A stretch of 64,000 nucleotides of DNA, from the NCBI RefSeq assembly GCF_014643375.1, contig NZ_BMJJ01000015.1, forward strand, positions 1 through 64,000, in the 5' to 3' direction. Of the stretch, positions 1 to 8,716 are shown piece by piece. Source of the stretch: Aureimonas glaciei (lineage in GTDB: Bacteria; Pseudomonadota; Alphaproteobacteria; Rhizobiales; Rhizobiaceae). Each line of letters starts with the position of its first letter. The stretch's first letter is position 1. A program made the position numbers and the translations under genes. The notes beneath the pieces were generated by a model. It was not told where the DNA came from, did no database searches, and saw nothing but the letters and a program-made list of their open reading frames with translations.

Positions 1-32
1 ACAGGAAAGGGCCCGATCGGGCCCTTTCCTGT
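1..32. terminator. perfect 32-bp palindrome, probable bidirectional terminator
   Basis: Bases 1-16 are the exact reverse complement of bases 17-32. The stem is GC-rich with A/T-rich outer arms (AGGAAAGGGCCC), as expected of an intrinsic terminator that works on either strand. It most likely ends a gene lying left of the window, and the mobile-element end that follows suggests that gene is a transposition gene. Confidence 0.7.
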
Positions 33-52
33 GTCGTGCCCTCTCGGACGCG

Positions 53-103
53 TGGCCTGGTTTTACTCCGCCACACTGGCCTGGAATTGCTCCGCCGTTG
101 ACA
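53..103. mobile_element. probable right end of an IS21-family element
   Basis: Two direct repeats of 21 bases with a 24-base period (53-73 and 77-97) share TGGCCTGG, five variable bases, then CTCCGCC. The block ends in GTTGACA at 97-103. Tandem subterminal repeats followed by a terminal TGACA (TGTCA when read inwards) are typical of IS21-family ends. No transposase is inside the window, so the rest of the element would lie to the left. The exact boundary is inferred. Confidence 0.45.
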
Positions 104-209
104 CAGGACGCCCGCGACGGCCGGCAGGCGGTCACACGGCGACTGCCAACAGACCAATCCCAAAATCTGAAACGTGTCCGCCTTGAACGGCGGCAACTGG
201 AGCACTCCC

Positions 210-971
210 ATGAAGATCGTCATCATCGGCGGAACCGGGCTGATCGGCTCGAAGACCGTCACGCGCCTTCGCGACCGCGGTCACGAGGTGATTGCCGCCT
301 CGCCGAACACCGGCGTCAACACCATCACGGGCGAGGGCCTCGCCGAAGCGCTCATCGGCTGTGACGTGGTGCTCGACCTCGCCAACTCGCCCTCCTTCGC
401 CGATCAAGACGTGCTCGACTTCTTCGGCACCGCGGGCCGCAATCTTCTGGCGGCCGAGAAGGTCGCCGGCGTCAAGCACCACGTCGCGCTGTCGGTGGTC
501 GGTACCGAGCGGCTGCAGGAGAGCGGCTATTTCCGCGGCAAGCTCCTGCAGGAAAAGCTGATCCGCGAGAGCGGCATGCCTTACACCATCGTCCACTCGA
601 CACAGTTCATGGAGTTCCTCAGCGGCATCGCCAATTCCGGCACCGTCGGCCAGGCCGTCCATCTGTCGCCTGCCTTCGTCCAGCCGATCGCCTCGGACGA
701 CGTCGCCGACGCAATGGCCGACATCGCGCTGGCCGCGCCGGCCAACGGCATCGTCGAGATCGCGGGCCCCGAGCGGGTTCGTCTCAGCGACCTCGTGCAG
801 CGCTACCTCACCGCCACCAAGGATCCCCGTACCGTCGAGGCGGACCCGGAGGCCAAGTATTTCGGCGCCCGGCTCGACACCCTGTCGCTCGTGTCGGAGG
901 GCAACCCGCGCCTCGGCCACGTCACCTTCGAGACGTGGTTCGCCACAGCGCCTCCAGCCCCCGCCCATTGA
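210..971 (+). CDS. NmrA-like atypical short-chain dehydrogenase/reductase
   Basis: The 253-residue protein begins with a Rossmann nucleotide-binding motif (GGTGLIG at residues 7-13), as in NmrA-like and NAD(P)-binding SDR_a5 proteins that use or sense NAD(P)H. The classical YxxxK catalytic pair is not evident. The central part (VVGTERL, then SGYFRGK) resembles the quinone oxidoreductase 2/NmrA group. An in-frame ATG at 174 exists, but the ATG at 210 places the Rossmann motif at its usual N-terminal position. It is the first gene after the probable IS end, with a secreted cupin gene 58 bases downstream. Its substrate is unknown. Confidence 0.8.
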   Translation: MKIVIIGGTGLIGSKTVTRLRDRGHEVIAASPNTGVNTITGEGLAEALIGCDVVLDLANSPSFADQDVLDFFGTAGRNLLAAEKVAGVKHHVALSVVGTERLQESGYFRGKLLQEKLIRESGMPYTIVHSTQFMEFLSGIANSGTVGQAVHLSPAFVQPIASDDVADAMADIALAAPANGIVEIAGPERVRLSDLVQRYLTATKDPRTVEADPEAKYFGARLDTLSLVSEGNPRLGHVTFETWFATAPPAPAH

Positions 972-1029
972 ACCGATCGGCGTTGCAGAGTCGCGACGCC
1001 CCAACCCCGCATCCGGAAAGGACATCAGC

Positions 1030-1455
1030 ATGATCCGTCTTCTCGCCCCCGTCCTGGCACTCGGCCTCGCCTTCGTCGCCGGCGCCAGCGCACACGATAC
1101 CGAGACCGCGTACAAAGCCTCGAAGGTCACGCTCGTCTACGAGCACGAACTGCCGAACGTGCCCGGCAAGAGCATCAAGGGCGTTCTGGTCGAATACGGC
1201 CCCGGGGGCTTCTCCGCGGGCCATACGCACCCGGATTCGTCCTTCATCTACGCCACCGTCTTGGAAGGTGCGATCCGCAGCCAGGTCAACGACGGACCAG
1301 TCACCGTCTATCGCGCCGGCGAAAGCTTTTCGGAGTATCCGGGCGACCGCCACGCCGTCAGTGCGAACGACAGCGAGACGGCGCCGGCAAAACTGCTCGC
1401 GGTCTTCGTGCTCGACACCGCCGACAAAGAACTCGTCACCCCGCTTAAGCCCTGA
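1030..1455 (+). CDS. secreted small cupin-domain protein
   Basis: This 141-residue protein has a cleavable signal peptide (about residues 1-21, ending GASA) and a single cupin_2 barrel. Cupin motif 1 is visible as GHTHPDS with a following acidic residue, and motif 2 as YPGDRHAVS, so a metal-binding His cluster is present. It is therefore a periplasmic metal-binding cupin with no assignable reaction. A start preceded by GGAAAGGA supports the ATG at 1030. It probably forms one unit with the upstream SDR gene, since a strong hairpin terminator (1466-1502) lies just after its stop. Confidence 0.8.
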   Translation: MIRLLAPVLALGLAFVAGASAHDTETAYKASKVTLVYEHELPNVPGKSIKGVLVEYGPGGFSAGHTHPDSSFIYATVLEGAIRSQVNDGPVTVYRAGESFSEYPGDRHAVSANDSETAPAKLLAVFVLDTADKELVTPLKP

Positions 1456-1465
1456 GTGAGCAGCC

Positions 1466-1502
1466 GAGCCGCGCCGGCGACAGCCGGTGCGGCTCGAATT
1501 TT
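1466..1502 (+). terminator. intrinsic terminator after the cupin gene
   Basis: A 13-bp stem with one G-T pair (1466-1478 with 1483-1495) and a GACA loop is followed by GAATTTT. It lies inside the N-terminal extension that a GTG start at 1456 would give the next gene. This argues that the next gene really starts at 1537. Confidence 0.75.
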
Positions 1503-1536
1503 CGTCTCCATCGGGAGACCCGCTGAGGTCGGTGCG

Positions 1537-3006
1537 ATGTTCTCGACAGTTTCTCCGATCGACATGCTCATCGGTATCGGCCTCGGCAGCATCGTCCTCT
1601 GGCACGTCGTGCCGGTCGGCCGTACCAAGACCCGCCTGATTGCCCAGCTGGTCCTCTTCGCGGCGATGACCCTCGTCCTCGTCGGCTACGACCTCTCTCC
1701 GGTGCGTTTCGAAGGTTTTCGCGGCAGCGGGCCGGAGGCGCTGCCGCTCCAGGCGGCGAAGCTGTTGTGGTGGCTGCATCTGGCCTGGGCGCTGATCGGC
1801 CTCGTCCGGATCTATCTCGTGCTTGAGGGCCGGCCCCGCGAAGCGCGGCTGCTGCAGGATCTGGTCGTCGGGATCGTCTATCTCGGCATGGCCTGCTCCA
1901 TGCTGGCCTTCGTCTTCGGGGTGCCGATCGGAACGCTCGTGGCCACCTCCGGCGTGGTCGCGATCCTTCTCGGCCTCGCCCTGCAGAGCACGCTCGGGGA
2001 CGTCTTCTCGGGCATCGCGCTGACGGTCGGCCGGCCCTACGTCATCGGCGATTGGATCCTGCTCGCCGACGGCACCGAGGGCCGAGTCGCCGCAAGCAAC
2101 TGGCGCTCGACCCATCTTCGCACCGGTTCCAGCAACATCGTCGTGATTCCCAACAGCTTGCTGGCAAAACTTGCCCTGACCAATGTCAGCCGGCCGAACG
2201 AGACGCATTTCATGATGCTGCCGCTTCGCATCGCACCGACGCGCATGCCCTCGGTCATCGTCGAAGTGATGCGTGCGGCGCTCGCCAGCAGCAATGCGAT
2301 CCTCCAGACCCCGGCGCCGGTGGTGGTGCTGCTGGGATTGGACGCGTCGGCTCTGGCCTTCGAGCTGCAATTCGCTGTCCGCAGCCCGTCGCAGCGGGTT
2401 GCGGCGCGAAACGAGGTGCTCGATCGCGTCTACCGTCATTGCAAGGCCGCCGGCCTTCTCCTGGCCTTGCCGCCGACCGGCGGCTTCGCCGGCAACCATC
2501 CGACCGAAGAGACGGTCCATCCGCCGACGGTCACCCCGTTGGAGCTGATCGACGCCATGCCGATCTTCGGGAGTCTCGTCACCGCGGAGAAAGCCGCGCT
2601 GGCCGCTTCGGCGGTCACCCGAAGCTTCGAGCGCGGCGAGGTCATCGTGCGCGAGGGTGAACGGCTGACGAATCTCATGATGATCCGGGCGGGGACGGTC
2701 GCCCGACAGTGCAACGGCGAGCCACGCGGTTTTCTGTCGCCGGGTGACTGCTTCGGCGAGACGGGATTGCTCACGGGGAGCGGTGAAGCCTGCACGCTGG
2801 AAGCGTTGAGCCGGGTGACGGCCTACGCCCTCGACCAGAATGCCTTTTCCGGGCTTCTCGCCGACCGGCCGGCGCTGGCCGAGGACCTGGCGCTGCACCT
2901 GTCGCAAGGCGTCGTCTCGGCTCCCAACGGCGCCAATGTCGCCGGCCACTCGGACGGTCGGGTGCAGGCTGTGCTCAGGTCGATCCAGACCGTCTTTCAT
3001 CGCTAA
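1537..3006 (+). CDS. MscS-family mechanosensitive channel with C-terminal cyclic-nucleotide-binding-like domain
   Basis: The 489-residue product is an inner-membrane channel. Several N-terminal hydrophobic segments lead into an MscS pore-lining helix (GVVAILLGLALQ) and beta domain (about residues 110-290, with the conserved NSLLAK strand). A linker then joins a cyclic-nucleotide-binding-type beta-roll (about 365-480, with RGEVIVREGE and FGETGLL). Channels of this architecture open on membrane tension and may be tuned by cNMP. The phosphate-binding cassette reads FGETGLLTGSGEACT and lacks the Arg that contacts cyclic phosphate, so canonical cAMP binding is doubtful. The ATG at 1537 is preferred over GTG 1456 because a terminator hairpin occupies 1466-1502. 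Confidence 0.85.
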   Translation: MFSTVSPIDMLIGIGLGSIVLWHVVPVGRTKTRLIAQLVLFAAMTLVLVGYDLSPVRFEGFRGSGPEALPLQAAKLLWWLHLAWALIGLVRIYLVLEGRPREARLLQDLVVGIVYLGMACSMLAFVFGVPIGTLVATSGVVAILLGLALQSTLGDVFSGIALTVGRPYVIGDWILLADGTEGRVAASNWRSTHLRTGSSNIVVIPNSLLAKLALTNVSRPNETHFMMLPLRIAPTRMPSVIVEVMRAALASSNAILQTPAPVVVLLGLDASALAFELQFAVRSPSQRVAARNEVLDRVYRHCKAAGLLLALPPTGGFAGNHPTEETVHPPTVTPLELIDAMPIFGSLVTAEKAALAASAVTRSFERGEVIVREGERLTNLMMIRAGTVARQCNGEPRGFLSPGDCFGETGLLTGSGEACTLEALSRVTAYALDQNAFSGLLADRPALAEDLALHLSQGVVSAPNGANVAGHSDGRVQAVLRSIQTVFHR

Positions 3007-3214
3007 GGGCGATGCTGGGACGGGCGGCACCGACCTAATTTCCTCTCGCCGCCGGTGCTCGATGAGGCTCGAGCTGCAGCGGCAGAGCGGTTCCTCCGGA
3101 AGGCTAAGCCGGCGCCCTCACGGCCGATCGCCGAGACCGCGGCAAGGGACATCGCTTCGACGTCTCGAAGTGGATGGGGAGGATTTCGACCTCTCTTTCA
3201 GTAAGGATTAGGCA

Positions 3215-3979
3215 ATGAAGGAATTCTCAAACCGCCGTGTCGTCGTGATCGGTGGAAGTCGCGGCATCGGGCTCGCGGTAAGCCGCATTCTGGTGGAACG
3301 CGGTGCCCGTCTGGCGATCGGAGCGCGTGACACTGAAATCCTTGAATCGGTGAGATGCGACCTTCTTCGCACCGAAGGCGCGGAGATTCATGTCGGCAAG
3401 TGCGACATCGGTTATACCGCCTCGACATGCGACTTCGTCAAAGCTGCCGACGCGCATCTGGGCGGGATCGACGTTCTCATCAACTGCGCTTCGCGTTTCA
3501 CCCGATCGGACGACGAGGACGCGTGGATCGAGGCTCTGAACGTCGATCTCCTGGGTGTAGTCCGCGCCCTCAAAGCTGCCGTGCCGATGCTGAAACGAAG
3601 CGGCAACGGCACTGTCGTCACGATGTCCTCCGTGGGCTCCCGGACCGCCCATCCGCAACGCCAGGCCTACGGCGCGGCGAAGGCCGCGCTGGAGCAGTAC
3701 ACCCGCGCCAGCGCGAGGCGCTACGCTCCAGACGGCATCCGGGTGAACTGCGTCGTGTCCGGCTCTGCCGACTTTCCGGGCGGGATCTGGGATGAAACGC
3801 GGAAAAACGACCCACAAGCGTACGAGGCCGCCCGACGAAGCATCCCCCTTGGCGGCTTTGCCGAACCAAGGGACATCGCCGAAGCCGTGGTGTTCCTCGC
3901 TTCGGAGCGGGCTCGCTGGATCACCGGTCAGTGTATCCTGGTAGACGGCGGCCAAGCCGCTGCCATGCTGGCGGCATAA
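3215..3979 (+). CDS. classical SDR-family oxidoreductase
   Basis: The 254-residue product carries the cofactor motif GGSRGIG (residues 13-19), an NCAS variant of the NNAG motif, and catalytic Ser 138/139, Tyr152 and Lys156 (YGAAK). The C-terminal segment ITGQCILVDGG is typical of SDRs of the FabG type. It is a cytosolic NAD(P)H-dependent alcohol or ketone oxidoreductase of unknown substrate. It stands alone in a spacer-flanked position between the MscS gene and tRNA-Thr. The 208 bases upstream hold nothing recognisable. Confidence 0.85.
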   Translation: MKEFSNRRVVVIGGSRGIGLAVSRILVERGARLAIGARDTEILESVRCDLLRTEGAEIHVGKCDIGYTASTCDFVKAADAHLGGIDVLINCASRFTRSDDEDAWIEALNVDLLGVVRALKAAVPMLKRSGNGTVVTMSSVGSRTAHPQRQAYGAAKAALEQYTRASARRYAPDGIRVNCVVSGSADFPGGIWDETRKNDPQAYEAARRSIPLGGFAEPRDIAEAVVFLASERARWITGQCILVDGGQAAAMLAA

Positions 3980-4182
3980 CGACCGCTCAGCACGACCGCT
4001 CCGATTGAGGCGCGGATCGGATTCTATGTCGTGGTCGATCAGCTTTGAAGACTTCACGCTGCGACTCGCGCAGGATTTCGAGTTAGCCTCGCATTCGAGG
4101 GAGCACAGAGGGGTCACGGTATGCCAGCTCGGCGAGTGACACCCTGAGGTCTGCTGAAAGCTTTGCTGCGTAAGGTTTGGCG

Positions 4183-4258
<76 letters not shown>

Positions 4259-4457
4259 CTCGGCGAGGCGATAGCATAGTCGGATCGACGGTGCAGCCGA
4301 ATTTTTAGAGGCTGGGCGGCGTGGGGTGGTCTCTGGGCGGCGGGACCTGTTGCACGGGACGGGCGCGGCGACCTATAGCGCGGGGACGGGGATGAACCGG
4401 CCCTGCGGCGACTGCCCTGGCTGGCTCGGACCCTCATCGCAAGAAGGGAGTGATCGC

Positions 4458-5378
4458 TTGGGCCCCCGTATCGGCGTCATCGGCTCGAACATGATGGATC
4501 TCGTCACCTATGGCGCGCGCATGCCCCGTCGCGGGGAAACGCTGGCGGCCGATTCCTTTGCCATCGGCCATGGCGGCAAGGGCGCCAACCAGGCGATCGC
4601 GGCGGCCCGCCTCGGCTCGGACGTCGTCATGGTGACGAAGGTCGGGGACGACAGCTTCGCCGACCAGCAGATCCAGAATTTCCGCGCCAATGGCGTCTCC
4701 ACCGCGCATGTCGGGCGCGTCGCGGGCGTCTCCTCGGGCGTCGCGCCGATCTTCGTCGACCATGCGGGCGAAAACGCCATCCTCATCGTCAAGGGTGCCA
4801 ACGATCACCTCGCGCCAGCCGACGTCGACGCGGCGGCCGAGGCGCTGTCGACCTGCCGGCTGATCCTGTTGCAGATGGAGGTGCCGGCCGAGACCGTCTA
4901 TCACGCCATCGCCTTCGGCAGAGCGAGGGGCATCGAGGTCCTGCTCAATCCGGCGCCCGCGGCCGCCGACCTCGACGTCGAGAAAATCCGCGACGCCGAC
5001 TTTCTCGTGCCGAACGAGACGGAGCTGGCGATCCTGTCCGGCATGCCGGTGTCGGGCGCGGCCGAGGTCGAGGCGGCGGCCCGCAGCCTGATCGCCAAGG
5101 GCATCAAGACCGTCATCGTCACCATGGGCAGTCGCGGCGCGCTGCTGGTGACGGCCGAGGCGGTGCGGCCCGTGGCCCCGGTGAAGGTGGACCCGGTCGA
5201 TACGACCGGCGCCGGCGACGCCTTCATCGGCGCTTTCGCGCACTTCTACGCCGGTGGCGACAGCGTCGAGGCGGCGCTTGGCCAGGCCGCGCGCTATGCC
5301 GCGCTGTCGATCACGCGGCGCGGCACGCAGGCCAGCTATCTCACCGCCGAGGCGTTTCGGGCCGCCGCGGCAGACTGA
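4458..5378 (+). CDS. rbsK: PfkB-family carbohydrate kinase, ribokinase-like
   Basis: The 306-residue product matches ribokinase in length (about 309) and motifs: the N-terminal GGKGANQA signature (residues 39-46), NPAPA, the VPNETE segment, and the C-terminal PfkB signature DTTGAGDAF (248-256) with catalytic Asp254. It should phosphorylate ribose or a related sugar with ATP. A long frame opens at 4326, but the best start is TTG 4458, which is preceded by AAGAAGGGAG with seven spacer bases and gives a ribokinase-like N-terminus. It is followed by isomerase and dehydrogenase genes on the same strand, which suggests a sugar or polyol catabolic set. The true substrate could be another pentose or a cyclitol. 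Confidence 0.85.
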   Translation: MGPRIGVIGSNMMDLVTYGARMPRRGETLAADSFAIGHGGKGANQAIAAARLGSDVVMVTKVGDDSFADQQIQNFRANGVSTAHVGRVAGVSSGVAPIFVDHAGENAILIVKGANDHLAPADVDAAAEALSTCRLILLQMEVPAETVYHAIAFGRARGIEVLLNPAPAAADLDVEKIRDADFLVPNETELAILSGMPVSGAAEVEAAARSLIAKGIKTVIVTMGSRGALLVTAEAVRPVAPVKVDPVDTTGAGDAFIGAFAHFYAGGDSVEAALGQAARYAALSITRRGTQASYLTAEAFRAAAAD

Positions 5379-5639
5379 AGCGGCGGGGGATGGCCGGCCT
5401 CGTCGGCTGAAGCTGGCCGGACACGGGGGAGCGCGCTGGCCGCCGCCATGCGGCAAGCGTGCGGGGCGCCGGCCGGGCCGCCTGGATGCCAGCCGCGCGA
5501 CGCACTTGCTTCCCAGGCAGAGAAGAAATCGCCGACGCGCTTCATATTGCCGGTGAGCCCGACTAAGCTCCGCCCGATGCGCGGGGAGAACGAACCGGTT
5601 GGGAGGCCGGGGCCCGCGCCGAATTGAAACGGGAGGGTC

Positions 5640-6698
5640 ATGATGAAGACGATGAAGGGGCCAGGTATCTTTCTCGCCCAGTTCGCAGGCGATGCGGCAC
5701 CGTTCGGCAGCCTGGCGGAGATCGCCGGCTGGGCGGCCGATCTCGGCTACAAAGGCGTGCAGATCCCGACCTGGGACGCGCGCCTCTTCGATCTGAGCAA
5801 AGCCGGCACGTCGAAGGACTATTGCGACGAGATCGCCGGCGTCTGCCGCGAGGCCGGCGTCGAGATCACCGATCTGTCGACGCACCTGCAGGGCCAGCTT
5901 GTCGCCGTCCATCCCGGCTTCGACGACGCCTTCGACGGCTTTGCCGCGCCGGAAGTGCGGGGCAATCCCAAGGCGCGGCAGGCCTGGGCGGTCGAGCAGC
6001 TGAAGCTCGCGGCGAAGGCGTCGGCGCATTTCGGCTTCAAGAGCCACGTCACCTTTTCCGGCGCGCTCGCCTGGCCCTATCTCTATCCCTGGCCGCAGCG
6101 GCCGGCCGGCCTCGTCGAGACGGCGTTCGACGAACTGGCCCGGCGCTGGACGCCGATCCTCGACGCCTTCGACGAAGCCGGCTGCGACGTCGGCTACGAG
6201 ATCCATCCCGGCGAGGACCTGTTCGACGGGGCGACCTTCGAGATGTTCCTCGAGCGGACCGGCCACCATCCGCGCTGCCAGATCAACTATGATCCCTCGC
6301 ACTTCGTGCTGCAGCAGCTCGACTACCTCGACTTCATCGACATCTACCACGAGCGGATCTGCGCCTTTCACGTCAAGGACGCCGAGTTCAACCCGACCGG
6401 CCGTCAGGGCGTCTATTCCGGCTACCAGCCCTGGGTGAAGCGGGCTGGGCGCTTCCGTTCGCTCGGCGACGGGCAGGTGGATTTCGCCGGGATCTTCTCG
6501 AAGCTCGCCGAATACGACTACGATTCCTGGGCCGTGCTGGAATGGGAATGCTGCCTGAAATCGCCGGCGCAGGGCGCCGCCGAGGGCGCGCCCTTCATCG
6601 CCAGCCACATCATCGAGGTGACCGACAAGGCTTTTGACGATTTCGCCACCGGCGGAACCGACGAGGCGGCGAACCGGCGGATGCTGGGCATCGACTGA
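5640..6698 (+). CDS. sugar phosphate isomerase/epimerase (xylose isomerase-like TIM barrel)
   Basis: The 352-residue product belongs to the AP endonuclease 2/xylose isomerase-like TIM-barrel group. Probable metal ligands are the Glu of GYEIHPGED, the Asp/His of NYDPSHF, the His of FHVKDAEF, and the Glu of VLEWEC. Such enzymes interconvert ketoses and aldoses or their epimers using divalent metal. Two ATGs stand side by side at 5640 and 5643, after GGGAGG. It lies between a ribokinase-like gene and a Gfo/Idh/MocA dehydrogenase 69 bases downstream. That pairing is common in inositol- or rare-sugar-degrading clusters. Confidence 0.85.
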   Translation: MMKTMKGPGIFLAQFAGDAAPFGSLAEIAGWAADLGYKGVQIPTWDARLFDLSKAGTSKDYCDEIAGVCREAGVEITDLSTHLQGQLVAVHPGFDDAFDGFAAPEVRGNPKARQAWAVEQLKLAAKASAHFGFKSHVTFSGALAWPYLYPWPQRPAGLVETAFDELARRWTPILDAFDEAGCDVGYEIHPGEDLFDGATFEMFLERTGHHPRCQINYDPSHFVLQQLDYLDFIDIYHERICAFHVKDAEFNPTGRQGVYSGYQPWVKRAGRFRSLGDGQVDFAGIFSKLAEYDYDSWAVLEWECCLKSPAQGAAEGAPFIASHIIEVTDKAFDDFATGGTDEAANRRMLGID

Positions 6699-6767
6699 CG
6701 GGGCTACGGCGGAAACAAATCCCATGAGCGCCGCCAGAGCGCCGGGGAGCATGACGGGGAGAATAAC

Positions 6768-7946
6768 ATGAGCATCGAGGGACGCAGCGAGCGAGGCGGG
6801 AAGCGCATCCGGCTCGGCATGGTCGGCGGCGGGCAGGGCGCCTTCATCGGCGGCGTGCACCGCATCGCGGCGCGGATCGACGACCGGTTCGAGCTGGTGG
6901 CGGGGGCGCTGTCGTCCGATCCCGAGCGGGCAAGGGCGTCGGCGCGGGAGATTGGGCTCACCGACGAGCGCAGCTATGGCAGCTACGCGGAAATGGCCGA
7001 ACGCGAGGCGGCGCGGCCGGACGGCATCGAGGCCGTGGCGATCGTTACCCCCAACGCCACGCATTTTCCGGTCGCCCGCGCCTTCCTGGCCCGGGGCGTG
7101 CACGTCATCTGCGACAAGCCGGTGACCACCACGCTCGCCGATGCGCGGGAGCTGGCGCGGCTGATCGAGGCGAGCGGCAAGGTTTTTGTCCTCACCCACA
7201 ACTATTCCGGCTATCCGATGATCCGGCAGGCCCGGGAGATGGTGGCGGGCGGCGTGCTCGGTGAGATCCGACTGGTGCAGGCGGAATATGTCCAGGACTG
7301 GCTGACCGGCCGCACCGAGGACTCGGGCTCCAAGCAGGCAGGGTGGCGCGTCGATCCGGCACAGGCCGGGGCCGTCGGCTCGATCGGCGACATCGGCACC
7401 CATGCCTTTCACCTCGGCAGTTTCGTCAGCGGGCTCGAGGCGGAGGAGCTCGCGGCCGATCTCCACACCTTCGTCGACGGTCGAAGACTCGACGATAACG
7501 CCCACATCATGCTGCGTTATCGCGGCGGCGCCCGTGGCACGCTCTGGTGCAGCCAGGTCGCGCCGGGCAACGAGAACGGGCTGAAGCTGCGCGTCTATGG
7601 CACGAAGGGCGGGCTGGAATGGAGCCAGGAAAACCCGAACCTTCTCTGGTACACGCCCCTTAGCGAACAGAAGCGGCTGGTGACGCGCAACGGCGCCGGT
7701 GCCGGCCCTTCCGCAGCCCGAGTCTCGCGCATTCCGGCCGGGCATCCCGAGGGCTATCTCGAAGGCTTTGCCACCATCTACGCCGAGGCTGCCGCGGCGA
7801 TCCGGGCCTGCGATGCTGGTGAGGCCCTGCCGCCGGAGGTGCTCTATCCGACCATCGCCGACGGCATCGCGGGCCTCGCCTTTATCGAGGCGGCCGTCCG
7901 GTCGTCGCAGTCGGGAAGCGCCTGGACGCCAGTCGAAGCCGGGTAG
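6768..7946 (+). CDS. Gfo/Idh/MocA-family oxidoreductase
   Basis: The 392-residue product has an N-terminal Rossmann fold (GMVGGGQGAFIGGVH near residues 20-34), the CDKPVTT segment of the family (the usual E-K-P motif, here with Asp), and the substrate-site motif GDIGTHAFHL containing the conserved His. These enzymes oxidise or reduce sugars and inositols with NAD(P). It closes a same-strand group with the isomerase/epimerase and ribokinase-like genes, so it probably acts on the same substrate. No transporter or regulator is adjacent, which leaves the sugar unknown. Confidence 0.88.
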   Translation: MSIEGRSERGGKRIRLGMVGGGQGAFIGGVHRIAARIDDRFELVAGALSSDPERARASAREIGLTDERSYGSYAEMAEREAARPDGIEAVAIVTPNATHFPVARAFLARGVHVICDKPVTTTLADARELARLIEASGKVFVLTHNYSGYPMIRQAREMVAGGVLGEIRLVQAEYVQDWLTGRTEDSGSKQAGWRVDPAQAGAVGSIGDIGTHAFHLGSFVSGLEAEELAADLHTFVDGRRLDDNAHIMLRYRGGARGTLWCSQVAPGNENGLKLRVYGTKGGLEWSQENPNLLWYTPLSEQKRLVTRNGAGAGPSAARVSRIPAGHPEGYLEGFATIYAEAAAAIRACDAGEALPPEVLYPTIADGIAGLAFIEAAVRSSQSGSAWTPVEAG

Positions 7947-8376
7947 GGCGCCGCACGGTAAGGCGACCTGTGGCCGGCCCGCCCGAAGGGCACAGGCCCG
8001 TTCGGCCGGCCGGCCGACCAGGCGTGGCGCGCCGTCACGATGGCTCATAAGGCGTCCTCCATGCCTCGCACGCCGAAGGGGTAAGCCCCGGCCATCCCAG
8101 GCGCTTTCCGCAGCGAAGCTCGCCTCCTGGATCCGGAAAACCTGTCAAGGTGATGATATCGAAGGCTTTCGAGATCGTCGCAGGCGGAGGTGCCTCGACG
8201 GGGGTTTTCCGTCTCCGCCGAGATCTCTCTCCGCCCGCCGCGGCTTCGTGATCGCCTCCCGGGGAACGCTCCCTGCCGAATTCTGTTGTGATTTCAAGGC
8301 CGGACACAAGGTGTCGGGCCGCAATCAGGCGGTAGGTCGAGGATGCCCGCCGCGGGAATGAAAGGGAGGACGGGAC
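7947..8376. other. 430-base spacer without a recognisable gene
   Basis: The open frames here are short, unsupported by a Shine-Dalgarno site, and look like high-GC artefacts. There is a CGGCCGG-rich palindromic stretch around 8000-8020. No convincing terminator with a T tract, RNA gene or repeat copy was seen. The promoter of the small gene at 8377 presumably lies here. Confidence 0.5.
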
Positions 8377-8565
8377 ATGTCGGATCAAGAGACGGAACGC
8401 ACCGACGGCGGCCACGATGCCAAGGGCGGCGTGCGCGCACCGGAAGATTCGGTCGGCAAGGCCGTCGGCTATTCGGACGAAGACCCGGCGGAAAGGGTCA
8501 GCGGCGCCGACGGGCTGCGGCCCCGCCAGCCGGACCAGGGAACGCCCGGTGCACCGCGCCGGTAA
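8377..8565 (+). CDS. small disordered hydrophilic protein of unknown function
   Basis: The 62-residue product is rich in Asp, Glu, Gly, Pro and Arg and has no hydrophobic segment, so it is probably an intrinsically disordered cytosolic protein. A good ribosome site (AAAGGGAGGA) lies just upstream of the ATG. An overlapping ATG frame begins at 8343 but lacks this site. Small proteins of this composition occur in rhizobia, often linked to stress, but no family can be named. msrB lies about 150 bases downstream. Confidence 0.55.
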   Translation: MSDQETERTDGGHDAKGGVRAPEDSVGKAVGYSDEDPAERVSGADGLRPRQPDQGTPGAPRR

Positions 8566-8716
8566 GATAGACCGGCGGGATCGACGGGCCTTGGCCGCCT
8601 GATCGAGGGAGAGGGTCCGGCAGCGGGCTCTCTTCCCACCGTTTGCGGCCGCGGCCTTTGTGTCCCATATCAGGGCAACAGTGGCCTTCCGGGCCCGATC
8701 GAGCGGAGAGACTTTT

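Noticed and set aside
922-3030. 702-codon minus-strand frame opposite the cupin and MscS genes
   Set aside because: Shadow frame crossing a terminator, with low-complexity charged composition.
4434-8048. 1204-codon minus-strand frame over the sugar cluster
   Set aside because: It spans three well-supported plus-strand genes and their spacers and has no recognisable family content.
8035-8415. 126-codon minus-strand frame in the 7947-8376 spacer
   Set aside because: It has no ribosome site and no motif, and overlaps the start of the better-supported small plus-strand gene.
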